From a virus: 24,664 bases of DNA. The translations under genes were made by a program, and so were the position numbers. How positions within the stretch are numbered: the first letter of the stretch is position 1; each line of letters opens with the position of its first letter. This document shows, one piece after another, positions 6,684 through 14,694 of the stretch. The stretch covers positions 1 to 24,664 of the IMG/VR virus record IMGVR_UViG_3300017750_000110; one strand, given 5' to 3'. Under the pieces are notes generated by a model. It ran no database searches. It saw only the letters and a program-made list of their open reading frames with translations, and was not told the DNA's origin.

Positions 6684-9031
6684 TGCTAGCACTCATAGGG
6701 AACGTAGCAAGAGGTGCAAGCACAGTTAGATCAGCAACTAAGATGCTGCCAAAGGGGAAGAAAGGTGGTGCTTTGGTTTCATCTCAACGTCCTGGTCTTA
6801 GTCAATTTTATGATCAGGCACGACAAAAGAAGGCAGCTGCTGCACCCACATTAGATAGAAGTAGTTTTTTCTCTGCGCCAAAGATTGGTGATGCGAAGAA
6901 AGGATCAACAAATGTAGAGAGTGCTGAGAATAAAATTAGTTTAATAACTAACTTCATTAGAAAGGGGAATCAGAAGAGGAGAGAATCTTTTAAATCATAT
7001 CTAAACACAAAACAAGACGAAAAGAGAAAGGAAAAGGAAGAAAAGAAAGAAAACTTTGCCAAAGGATTGGTAAAAGGAGTTGCATCAAGAGCACTCGCAC
7101 CAGTTAAGAGTATCTTTGATAGGATTCTCGATGCTGTTGGTAAGATTATTATTGCCAAAATTGGCATGTGGGCAATTGATAATCCAGAAGCCTTCGCAGC
7201 AATCATTAAGGGAATTGCTGCCACGATGGAAGTTATTACAGATATCTTTATTGGAACTGTTGATTTTCTTGCAACACTTGTCAATGAAGGATATAAACTG
7301 GTTGATGGATTTGATGATTGGAAGGACACGAATCTAGGTGAGGATGTATCTGCCACGTTAGATAATATTGGGTCTAAGTTTGTAGACTTCCTGAATGCAT
7401 CTTTGATTGTTGGTGGATTGTTGATGACTCTGGGCAACCAAGAGTTAGGAAAGAAGGATGATGTTGATACTAATACACCTGGAAATGCAAAGGTAAACCC
7501 AAAAGTAAAAGCAGATAAAAGAACTAGAACGAGAAGAGCAAGTCAAGAGGCACGAAAGAGATTTGCTAGAAGGTATGGTGGTGACGCTGCTAGGAGGAGA
7601 TTTGCTGGTCAAACCAGAGGACCTATAAAGAGTTCTATTACTCGTCGTGGTCTCGGAAGATCTGTCACACGTCTGGGTATCAAAATGAACCCTGGCATGG
7701 TGAAGAGCATGAAGTCTATCTCTAAGTTGGCAAAGGGTATTAAGATTCCTATTATTGGACCATTGATCATGGGTGTCACCTCCTACCTGGGTGATGGTAA
7801 TCTTGGTAGAGCAGTGTTCATTGCTTTGGGAACTGGTCTTGGTGAGTTACTGGGAACTGCTATTCCAATTCCTATTGTTGGAACACTACTTGGCAGTATA
7901 CTTGGTGCTTTTGTTGGTGATTTGCTTTACGATTTAATCATTAAGAGAGACCCTGGCGCAGCATTAGAAAAGGTAAAGGCTGCTGGTAAGAAAATATTTG
8001 AGACAGGTAAGGCAGTCTTTGAATGGTTAAAGGGTGGATTTGGTAGGTTCATCGAGAGTTTCAAGGAGAAGAATCAAATTGGTGTTGGGTTTGCTAAGAC
8101 TACTAACTGGCTTGCTCTCTTAAATCCACTAATCACACTCCCTCTGTTAAAGGATGGATTCTTCCCACCCAATCCTAACGCACCATCACCTGATCTCAGT
8201 AAGTTTAAAGATGGAGCATCTGCGACTGCTGTTGATGGCGTCACTGGTGGAGCAGTTTCTGCAACTGTTGGTGGTAGTGAGATGGATTTGTTCAAACGAC
8301 TTGTTCTTGCAGAATCAGGTGGTGAAGGTGAACTGGGTATGGCATTAGTAGCACGTAGTGTGATGAATCGTGCCGGACTTATTCAATCTGGTAAGGTTGG
8401 TCCTGGAATGTTCATGGCAAATGATAAGAGCATAACTGGCGTCATCATGGGTAAAGGTCAGTATCAACCAGTTTCTGATGGATCAATTAATACTGAGAGA
8501 AGTGATGCACAAATGGCAAAGGCAGCTGCCGCTATTAAACTTGCTAAGAATGTTGATCAATTAAAAGCAAAACTTAAAGCTGCTGGCATGTCTACTGATG
8601 AGATTAATAAACTTGTAGCATCCACTGGTTTTAGAACCGGTTCTGCATTCAATGATCCATCTCAGAACGTTAACGTTGTTAAGTTTAAGAATCATTTCTT
8701 TAACACTGCTGGCAATGCTGGACTTACAGCAACCAGTGCTAGGATAAGTACAGAAGATAATGCACAACAGGCACAGATTCCTACCAACCCAACACCATCA
8801 TCTCCATCAGCTGCTGCTGTCTCGACTCTGAGCAGAGGAAGTGGTGGTAGTGGTGCAGGAGGACCTTCTGGTGGTGGAAAGGCACAGGTAGGCGATCAGG
8901 CAATCGTCCCCATACCCATACCATCTCAGCAGGGAGCACCCTCTGGTGGTACTTCCAGTGCCGGTGGATCTACTTCGTTAAATAGTCTTTATATGGCTCA
9001 ACTGTTTGGGTTCTTATATAAACAAGGATAA
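6680..9031 (+). CDS. Tape-measure/hub-like virion protein with SleB-type cell-wall hydrolase domain
   Basis: This 783-aa protein has the same plan as its upstream neighbour. It has a Lys/Arg/Glu coil (about 99-126), a matching amphipathic block (RALAPVKSIFDRILDAVGKI, 137-156), an Arg-rich stretch (about 280-333), hydrophobic Gly/Ile/Leu segments (about 352-421) and an SQ/GGG-rich end with AIVPIPIP. Residues about 531-680 resemble SleB/Hydrolase_2 cell-wall hydrolases: FKRLVLAESGGEGELGMALV with E545 as candidate catalytic Glu, then ARSVMNRAG, and further on NVNVVKFKNHFF. These enzymes cut peptidoglycan glycan strands. The ATG overlaps the previous stop (ATGA), and a second ATG follows at once. 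Length and hydrophobic segments make it a tape-measure candidate, but the length ruler could be either paralogue. Confidence 0.67.
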   Translation: MMLALIGNVARGASTVRSATKMLPKGKKGGALVSSQRPGLSQFYDQARQKKAAAAPTLDRSSFFSAPKIGDAKKGSTNVESAENKISLITNFIRKGNQKRRESFKSYLNTKQDEKRKEKEEKKENFAKGLVKGVASRALAPVKSIFDRILDAVGKIIIAKIGMWAIDNPEAFAAIIKGIAATMEVITDIFIGTVDFLATLVNEGYKLVDGFDDWKDTNLGEDVSATLDNIGSKFVDFLNASLIVGGLLMTLGNQELGKKDDVDTNTPGNAKVNPKVKADKRTRTRRASQEARKRFARRYGGDAARRRFAGQTRGPIKSSITRRGLGRSVTRLGIKMNPGMVKSMKSISKLAKGIKIPIIGPLIMGVTSYLGDGNLGRAVFIALGTGLGELLGTAIPIPIVGTLLGSILGAFVGDLLYDLIIKRDPGAALEKVKAAGKKIFETGKAVFEWLKGGFGRFIESFKEKNQIGVGFAKTTNWLALLNPLITLPLLKDGFFPPNPNAPSPDLSKFKDGASATAVDGVTGGAVSATVGGSEMDLFKRLVLAESGGEGELGMALVARSVMNRAGLIQSGKVGPGMFMANDKSITGVIMGKGQYQPVSDGSINTERSDAQMAKAAAAIKLAKNVDQLKAKLKAAGMSTDEINKLVASTGFRTGSAFNDPSQNVNVVKFKNHFFNTAGNAGLTATSARISTEDNAQQAQIPTNPTPSSPSAAAVSTLSRGSGGSGAGGPSGGGKAQVGDQAIVPIPIPSQQGAPSGGTSSAGGSTSLNSLYMAQLFGFLYKQG

Positions 9032-10320
9032 TGGCAGACGAACAGGCAAACATAAAATCATTTGTCATCCAAGCAGCAAAGGATGAGGGGAGAGGTGTAG
9101 ATGTAAAGAATGGTCTGACATCATTCTCATTCTATGAAAATATTTTGTCTAATAATATTACTGCTCAGGTAAAAGTATTTGATAGTGGCAATAGTATAAA
9201 AGATGATAGTGGAAAACTTGTCAGCATTATAGAAGGATTGCCTATTCGTGGTGGTGAAGAGATAAGATTTGATATTGAGGATGAAAGTAAGAACAAGTTA
9301 AAGTATGAGTTATACCTGAATAAGATGATGAATCTTGATCAGTCTACGACTCAGGATAATTTTGAGATCCATTGTGTATCGAAGGAATGCTATTCAAATG
9401 AGATGACGAGAGTCACAAAGAGATATGAGGGAAAGATCTCTGAAAGTGTGACAACGATTCTTAAAGAACGTTTGAAAGCAGAATTTAAACCAGAGAATAT
9501 TGAGGAGACATCTAATACTTACAATTTCATTGGCAATGATCGTAAACCATTTTATGTTTGTACATGGTTAGGAACAAAGAGTGTTCCAACAGAGAACTAT
9601 GGAAAGACTGGTGGATACTTCTTCTATCAAACTCAGGATGGAATGAATTTTAAATCCGTTGATAATCTTCTGGGTCAAGACGCCAAGAAAAAGTATGTTT
9701 ATAATGAATCTGATACATTGCCAAACGGGTATGATAGGAAGATTTTAAATTATGATTTGAAACGTTCAGTTGATTTGCAGTCTAACTTAATGTTAGGTGC
9801 ATATAAAAATAGAACTCTTTATTGGGATCCATATCAATTTAAATATGAAGTCAAAACTTTTGATATCACAGAACAGAAAGATGTCAAACATGCTGGATCG
9901 TCTGATGATTTTGACTTTGTTAATCCAGTTTTTACGGAAACGCCCACACGACTGATGACATCCATCCTAGATGTTGGTACAATGCCTAGTGGTAAGGATG
10001 CAAAGGAACAACTGAAAAGATTCATCGATAAAACAGATGAATCTAACGATAAGGTTATGGATCGCATGGTTCAGTCCGTCATGCGCTATAATCAATTGTA
10101 CTCTGTTGTTACATCTATAACTATACCAGGAGATTTCAGCTTACGAGCTGGTGATATGATCCAATGTGATTTCCCCAGAGTTTCTGAGGAAACCAAGGAT
10201 GTTGATAAAAAACTGAGTGGTAAATACTTAATAGCAAGTTTATGCCACTTTGTATCTCCAAAGGAGTGTTACACACAACTAGGACTGATCAGAGACTCAT
10301 ACGGGAGGAAAACAAGTTAA
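9031..10320 (+). CDS. 27: Baseplate hub protein gp27
   Basis: This 429-aa protein (391 in T4) is assigned to the gp27/gpD hub family, a trimer that adapts the hexameric tube to the trimeric spike. N-terminal segments FVIQAAKDEG and FSFYENILSNNITAQVKVFD are the first tube-like strands. IEGLPIRGGEEIRFDIEDE and FEIHCVSKECYSNEMTRVT fit the repeated tube domains. The C-terminal YSVVTSITIPGDFSLRAGDM followed by SGKYLIASLCHFVSPKECYT is a typical hub ending. It follows the two tape-measure-like proteins and precedes gp5, as in T4-like hubs. The ATG overlaps the upstream stop (TAATG) with AAGGA just before it, so it is coupled. Confidence 0.8.
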   Translation: MADEQANIKSFVIQAAKDEGRGVDVKNGLTSFSFYENILSNNITAQVKVFDSGNSIKDDSGKLVSIIEGLPIRGGEEIRFDIEDESKNKLKYELYLNKMMNLDQSTTQDNFEIHCVSKECYSNEMTRVTKRYEGKISESVTTILKERLKAEFKPENIEETSNTYNFIGNDRKPFYVCTWLGTKSVPTENYGKTGGYFFYQTQDGMNFKSVDNLLGQDAKKKYVYNESDTLPNGYDRKILNYDLKRSVDLQSNLMLGAYKNRTLYWDPYQFKYEVKTFDITEQKDVKHAGSSDDFDFVNPVFTETPTRLMTSILDVGTMPSGKDAKEQLKRFIDKTDESNDKVMDRMVQSVMRYNQLYSVVTSITIPGDFSLRAGDMIQCDFPRVSEETKDVDKKLSGKYLIASLCHFVSPKECYTQLGLIRDSYGRKTS

Positions 10321-10547
10321 TGGAAAACATCGAAGCACACTTAAAGAAAGATCAGGAAATTCTTGCTGATCCAACTACAAATCCACAGATGCGTCGTCAC
10401 ATTGAGGGCGAATTGCATGAGTTGGAGGTCTATATAGAGAATCATAAGAAAGATATTGAAGCAGGAGATCATCATGATCCCACAGCACTTGAACTTTTTT
10501 GTGAGGTTGAACCAGACGCAGATGAATGTAGAATCTATGACGACTGA
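10320..10547 (+). CDS. Conserved 75-aa cyanophage protein between gp27 and gp5
   Basis: This is a 75-aa, mainly helical, acidic protein. It has an N-terminal helix with DQEILADPTTNPQMRRHIEG, then ELHELEVYIENHKKD, a His/Asp patch (GDHHDPTALELFC) and the ending CEVEPDADECRIYDD with two cysteines. The start at 10320 is chosen because TAATG links it to the gp27 stop and GGGAGG lies 11-17 bases upstream; an in-frame earlier ATG would sit deep inside gp27. It ends TGATG into gp5. I recall this short protein at the same spot in other cyanomyoviruses. Its position suggests a chaperone or adaptor for gp27-gp5 assembly, which is inference. Confidence 0.8.
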   Translation: MENIEAHLKKDQEILADPTTNPQMRRHIEGELHELEVYIENHKKDIEAGDHHDPTALELFCEVEPDADECRIYDD

Positions 10548-13396
10548 TGCTTGAACAAGGACTCTTAAAAAAGAATTTTGTAGGAAGAGACGGGTTCTTC
10601 TGGTGGCTTGGACAGGTAGTTGATTCCAAAAAATGGAAAGACAACTCACCTGGATTCCCATCCAAAGATCTTCCTGGCATGAAACGCCGGGTAAAGGTTC
10701 GCATTATGGGATACCATACTGCACAAGTAGAAGAACTTACGGATGATGATCTACCATGGGCATACTGTATGATGCCTGTCACTGCTGGTGGAAACCAGGG
10801 TGGCATGTCTCAGAGTGTGAACTTCTCTGGTGGTGAATGGGTCTTTGGTTTCTTCCTTGACGGTGAAGATGGACAACAACCTGTTGTCATGGGAGTCCTT
10901 GATAAGTCAAGTCAAACTACATTTCCCAAAGAGATACCTGACGTTGGGTTTACACCGTTCAGTGGATTTACCAATGGATTAGTAGAATCTCAACATAATA
11001 TTAAAGAAGACGGAGCTCCATCTGAATCTGATCCGTCACAACCATCTGTTCCTGTAAAGAGTGCCGGAGTAAAGGTCAAGCCAACTCTTGCTACTGAGGG
11101 TGCTCAGTTAGAATCTGTGCGTCAGGACATTCCTGATCATGGAACGAAAGCAGCACATGAAAATGCAAAGAACACTGGCGAAGTAAAACCAGCACAAGCA
11201 TGTGCTGATGATAATCCACAAGCAGGAATCAAACTTGCATTGACACGCCTTCAAAAACAGATGGCGTTTCTTGAAGAACAGCAAAGCATCTTCCTTGATC
11301 CACTGTCACAGAAGATAGGTGACATTCAGGGTGAGATAGAAAGAGCGAACCAGAACGTCAATGCATACGTCAAAGACATCATGGACAAAGTTCGTGCTGT
11401 CGCTCTTACAGAAACTGCCAAGGAGATGGCAAAGATATCAATCAATTTACCGATTGATGCCATGGGAGAATTCAAGGATAAACTTGACGAGACACTGGAA
11501 GGTCTAGGATGTTTGTTTGAAAATATTATCGGCGGACTCAACGATACTTTGAATAGTCTGTTGGATGATGTTAAGGATAAAATCACTGGTGTTCTTGATT
11601 GTATTGTCAACGATGTTATTGGTGGTGTACTAGACGCTGCTTTGGGAGCAGTCAACAGTGTTATGAACTCTCTCACTGGTATTCTGGATAGTATTGGTGG
11701 TGTTGATGGATTCGGTGGTTTGCTTGGTGCCATTCAAATTCCTCTGATTGCAGCAGTAGATTTTATCTCTTCACTCAAACAACTCTTCTCCTGTCAAGAG
11801 GAGACTGAGTGTGCTGACATTGCTCAGGCAAACATGCTCAGCGGTAATGCATCAGAAGAACCTGGTGATTTCTTAGGTCTCATCAGTTCTGCCATGGGTG
11901 GTGGTGGATTAATTCCAGAACCTGTTGGCGGACTTCTTGATGCCGCAGAAGGTATTCGTGATTCAGTCACTGGTATTACCGATGCATTTGGTAATGTTGT
12001 TAATAACGTAGAATCAGCAATCGATACTGTTGGTAATACCATGCAAACGGTTGCTGGTATTCCTGGACAAGCACTTGAAGGACTCAAAGAATGTAATCCA
12101 TTTGCAGATGAATGTACACCACCACTTGCGGTAATTTTTGGTGGCGGAACAACAGCAGCAACTGCTAATGCTATTATTAATCAATCGGGAAGAATTCTTG
12201 GCGTTGATTTAAATGGTAGTGAAGTATTAGATCGTGTTTATAATTCTGTACCATCTATTAATATTAAGAGTAACTGTGGTCAAGGTGGTGGTGCCAGTGG
12301 CAAAGTTAGATTAAATTCTGATGGATCTATCGATAAAGTGGTTGTTGTTAAGTCAGGAGTTAACTTCCCACCCGCTCCTGATGGATCTGTCGGTGGAAAC
12401 GGTGGAACGTTTTGTCCTGGCGATTTTTGTATCGTTAGAACCAGTGATGGAGCAAGCACAAAACTGAAACCAGGTAGTGATTGTACTATCCCACCCGATT
12501 GTCTGGTTTATATTCCTAAGGGTGCTAGTCTCGTCTTGCCTGATGGATCAACAGATGAAAATGGAGACGATGCTAGCGGACTACAACCGGGCAAAGGATT
12601 GACTGTTCCCAATGGATTCTATGTTCCAGAAGAATATTCTTTCAGGGCACCGACACCAGAATTTGACGATGAAGAATTGTCAGAAGAACTTGTATATCCA
12701 GTAATTATGGAACTAGATGAGATTGATGTAACTAAGACTGGCGTTTCTTTCAATGCAGGAGATACAATTACCGTCAGTGGTGATGGAAATGAATTGACAT
12801 ATACCCCACTTCTTTCTGTGAACGGATCAATTATTGGTGTTGAGATTCCAGATGAAGATAGAGGTCAAGGATTTACTTCTATTCCTGATGTCACTATAAA
12901 TACATCTACCGGTGCCGGTGCTCAACTGACACCAATTCTTCGTGTTAAGTATAGGGGAAGAGATAGCATTAATGATGTTATTGAATCTGTTAGACAGGAT
13001 CAAATTATTTCAGTTGTCAATTGTGTTGGTGCAAAACCAGTAGGATATGTGAACGGAAAACCATACTATGGTCCTTTCCACGTACATAATGGTAGAAAAA
13101 TGGTGGGAGCAGAACATACTTCTACTCCTCATGGATTTATCGAAGACACTCCTCAAATTTCCCAAAGTTCGACGCGGAGAGTAAGAGTACCAAGATATAC
13201 ATCGTCTGGCGTTGGTGGCGGCGGAGCCCCAATAGGAGATACAGGACTTTCAAGAGCAGCATCTTCTTCTTCCCCATCAACACCTAGCCCATCACCTACC
13301 CCGGCACCATCACCCACACCTACACCCACACCTAGTCCATCCCCCTCACCATCACCAGGTGGTGGAGGATCTGGCGGAGGATATGGAGGATATTAA
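10547..13396 (+). CDS. 5: Baseplate hub/spike protein gp5, large form without visible lysozyme domain
   Basis: This 949-aa protein begins with a gp5-type OB fold (about 12-125): FFWWLGQVVDSKKWKDN, MKRRVKVRIMGYH, LPWAYCMMPVT and GGEWVFGFFLDGEDGQQPVV. After a linker there is a coiled region (about 225-290), then a helical, Gly/Leu-rich stretch (about 310-510), then beta-rich parts with repeated Gly-Ser turns. Near 838-862 is a His-rich segment (PYYGPFHVHNGRKMVGAEH, then TSTPH). The end is a Ser/Pro/Thr tract (about 905-935) and a Gly-rich tail. In T4, gp5 is OB fold, lysozyme and beta-helix (575 aa). I see no lysozyme signature such as the Glu...Asp...Thr active-site context, and the beta-helix seems to be encoded by the next gene. 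OB-fold identity is firm; the roles of the added regions are unknown. Confidence 0.78.
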   Translation: MLEQGLLKKNFVGRDGFFWWLGQVVDSKKWKDNSPGFPSKDLPGMKRRVKVRIMGYHTAQVEELTDDDLPWAYCMMPVTAGGNQGGMSQSVNFSGGEWVFGFFLDGEDGQQPVVMGVLDKSSQTTFPKEIPDVGFTPFSGFTNGLVESQHNIKEDGAPSESDPSQPSVPVKSAGVKVKPTLATEGAQLESVRQDIPDHGTKAAHENAKNTGEVKPAQACADDNPQAGIKLALTRLQKQMAFLEEQQSIFLDPLSQKIGDIQGEIERANQNVNAYVKDIMDKVRAVALTETAKEMAKISINLPIDAMGEFKDKLDETLEGLGCLFENIIGGLNDTLNSLLDDVKDKITGVLDCIVNDVIGGVLDAALGAVNSVMNSLTGILDSIGGVDGFGGLLGAIQIPLIAAVDFISSLKQLFSCQEETECADIAQANMLSGNASEEPGDFLGLISSAMGGGGLIPEPVGGLLDAAEGIRDSVTGITDAFGNVVNNVESAIDTVGNTMQTVAGIPGQALEGLKECNPFADECTPPLAVIFGGGTTAATANAIINQSGRILGVDLNGSEVLDRVYNSVPSINIKSNCGQGGGASGKVRLNSDGSIDKVVVVKSGVNFPPAPDGSVGGNGGTFCPGDFCIVRTSDGASTKLKPGSDCTIPPDCLVYIPKGASLVLPDGSTDENGDDASGLQPGKGLTVPNGFYVPEEYSFRAPTPEFDDEELSEELVYPVIMELDEIDVTKTGVSFNAGDTITVSGDGNELTYTPLLSVNGSIIGVEIPDEDRGQGFTSIPDVTINTSTGAGAQLTPILRVKYRGRDSINDVIESVRQDQIISVVNCVGAKPVGYVNGKPYYGPFHVHNGRKMVGAEHTSTPHGFIEDTPQISQSSTRRVRVPRYTSSGVGGGGAPIGDTGLSRAASSSSPSTPSPSPTPAPSPTPTPTPSPSPSPSPGGGGSGGGYGGY
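12895..12902 (+). promoter_or_regulatory. Perfect T4-late octamer TATAAATA inside gp5
   Basis: TATAAATA matches all eight bases of the T4 late consensus, in sense orientation, about 500 bases before the spike gene at 13399. It could give a separate late transcript for the spike and the two fibre-domain genes; a coincidental match inside codons (Thr-Ile-Asn-Thr) is possible. Confidence 0.35.
13267..13395 (+). repeat. Low-complexity Ser/Pro/Thr and Gly tract at the gp5 3' end
   Basis: Short CCA/CCC/ACC-rich units alternate to encode SPSP, TPTP and PSPSPSP runs, followed by GGA/GGT units for GGGGSGGGYGGY. Such DNA is prone to slippage, so length variation among relatives is expected. Confidence 0.7.
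13385..13390 (+). promoter_or_regulatory. Shine-Dalgarno GGAGGA for the spike gene
   Basis: GGAGGA sits 8 bases before the ATG at 13399 within the Gly codons of gp5, so the end of gp5 supplies the ribosome-binding site of the spike gene. Confidence 0.6.
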
Positions 13397-13398
13397 TA

Positions 13399-13980
13399 AT
13401 GTCAGAACCATCTAATCACTTTACAAGTTGGATTGAAAATAATTATGGACAAATTGAATTTGGACGTTTAGATCCTGATGAGACTCGTGCTGCTGTCTAT
13501 CTTGGAAACAAACAAGATGTAAGGCATAGATTTTACATGGATATTGATCGTGACATGGGTGGTGGAACTCACAGTGTCACTACACTTGAATCTCCTGGTG
13601 GAATTGTGATAAAGTGTGGACAGGATCGTAAAAGACCTGATGTTACGTTTAATATTCAAGTAGAGAATGGAAAACTAGCACTCACCTGTCAAACTGGTGA
13701 TGTTCTAGTGCAAGGAAAGAACGTTGTTATTGAGGCAAAGGGAGATTCTGGTAATGATGGGGTTATTACTTTGAAGAGTAATTCAAAAATTGACATGCAA
13801 TCTCCAAAGATTGAGATCAATGGTAAGCAAAAGGTTGGATGTTATAGTGAACAAAAGATTGATATTCAATCACAAGGAACTTTGCAGATGTATGGAGCAC
13901 AAGCATCCTGTCAGTCTGCATCATCTAGGTATGGACAACGTGGCACGTCACAAGAAGCACCAATTACGCCGGAGGATTAA
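13399..13980 (+). CDS. Beta-helical spike/needle protein (gp5 C-terminal or gpV/VgrG-like)
   Basis: This 193-aa protein has an N-terminal globular part (GQIEFGRLDPDETRAAVYLG, about 15-34, then RFYMDIDRDMGGGTHSVTTL). A regular strand-turn-strand repeat follows from about residue 65: GGIVIKC, VTFNIQVENGKLALTC, GDVLVQGKNVVIEAKG, GVITLKSNSKIDMQSPKIEI and QKIDIQSQGTLQMYG. Period and hydrophobic/polar alternation match the trimeric beta-helix of gp5, gpV and VgrG spikes. It starts two bases after the gp5 stop with a good Shine-Dalgarno sequence, so I infer it is the membrane-piercing needle that T4 carries as the C-terminus of gp5, or that sits on it. The end is Ser/Gln-rich and probably disordered. 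Confidence 0.65.
   Translation: MSEPSNHFTSWIENNYGQIEFGRLDPDETRAAVYLGNKQDVRHRFYMDIDRDMGGGTHSVTTLESPGGIVIKCGQDRKRPDVTFNIQVENGKLALTCQTGDVLVQGKNVVIEAKGDSGNDGVITLKSNSKIDMQSPKIEINGKQKVGCYSEQKIDIQSQGTLQMYGAQASCQSASSRYGQRGTSQEAPITPED
13971..13975 (+). promoter_or_regulatory. Shine-Dalgarno GGAGG for the 233-aa gene
   Basis: GGAGG lies 7 bases before the ATG at 13983 and overlaps the last codons of the spike gene, fixing the start at MAWTSDD. Confidence 0.55.
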
Positions 13981-13982
13981 TT

Positions 13983-14684
13983 ATGGCATGGACTAGTGAT
14001 GACCAACAGGTACATAAACAATGTGTCATTGGAGGGAAGACCTCTTCATCTGTTGGTAAATCTGATGACGAAAAGATTTTAGGTTCCGCATACGTTGAGA
14101 ACGGTATGCATGTGGGATCACCTGATGCCTTTGGGTTGATGGAAGGCACATGTATGGTCAATAAAAGTGCTGAACAACAGGGTGAATTTGCCATGGAGGT
14201 TCAGGATGACCAGCACATTCGTGACAACCTCTGGGTAGAGCAAGAGACTAAGACCAAAACTCTTGTTGCTGATAAGATTGATGTAAGAAAAGCATTTATT
14301 ACAACGATCAACAAAGGTTCTTGTAACTTTGTGATCGATCATCTTAGGATTCCTGGTTATAAACTTCGTTATACCTGCATGGAGGGTCCTACCAAGGATG
14401 TCTTTGTGCGTGGTAGACTAAGAAATGGTGATACTATTACACTTCCAGAAGAATGGGAGTGGTTGGTGCATCAAGATACAATCACAGTAAATCTGACTCC
14501 TATTGGAGCTCCTCAGATCTTATTTGTGAAGGGGCAGCAGGGAACAACAATCAAAGTTGGATCACACTCTGCTCTTCCAATTAACTGCTACTATACAGTC
14601 TACGGTGAGAGAGCAGATACTCCTAGGGAACCTAACGTTTTCCCTGCCGAAGATCTTTTAACTGATAAATTTGTAGGACAATAG
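13983..14684 (+). CDS. Virion protein with fibre-associated EGP-RGR domain, copy 1
   Basis: This 233-aa protein has an N-terminal half that is polar and partly beta-rich (MHVGSPDAFGLMEGTCMVNK, about 42-61, and a coiled QETKTKTLVADKIDVRKAF). Residues about 116-210 form a compact domain shared with the next gene: IPGYKLRYTCMEGPTKDVFV, RGRLRNGDTITLPEEWEWLV, DTITVNLTPIGAPQILFV and a CYYTVYGERAD end. I recall this domain in structural and fibre-associated proteins of cyanophages, often near Peptidase_S74-like fibre ends, but I cannot name a Pfam family. A role in baseplate-fibre attachment or spike decoration fits its place after the spike gene; this is inference. Confidence 0.65.
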   Translation: MAWTSDDQQVHKQCVIGGKTSSSVGKSDDEKILGSAYVENGMHVGSPDAFGLMEGTCMVNKSAEQQGEFAMEVQDDQHIRDNLWVEQETKTKTLVADKIDVRKAFITTINKGSCNFVIDHLRIPGYKLRYTCMEGPTKDVFVRGRLRNGDTITLPEEWEWLVHQDTITVNLTPIGAPQILFVKGQQGTTIKVGSHSALPINCYYTVYGERADTPREPNVFPAEDLLTDKFVGQ

Positions 14685-14689
14685 GAGGT
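14683..14689 (+). promoter_or_regulatory. Strong Shine-Dalgarno AGGAGGT for the 229-aa gene
   Basis: AGGAGGT is a near-perfect anti-16S match 5 bases before the ATG at 14695, one of the strongest in the window. It overlaps the stop of the preceding gene and suggests high expression of the second copy. Confidence 0.65.
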
Positions 14690-14694
14690 AAATC

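Noticed and set aside
13267-13395. Ser/Pro/Thr tract as a possible CRISPR or iteron array
   Set aside because: The units are short, unequal codon-scale repeats in frame with gp5, with no spacers or palindromes.
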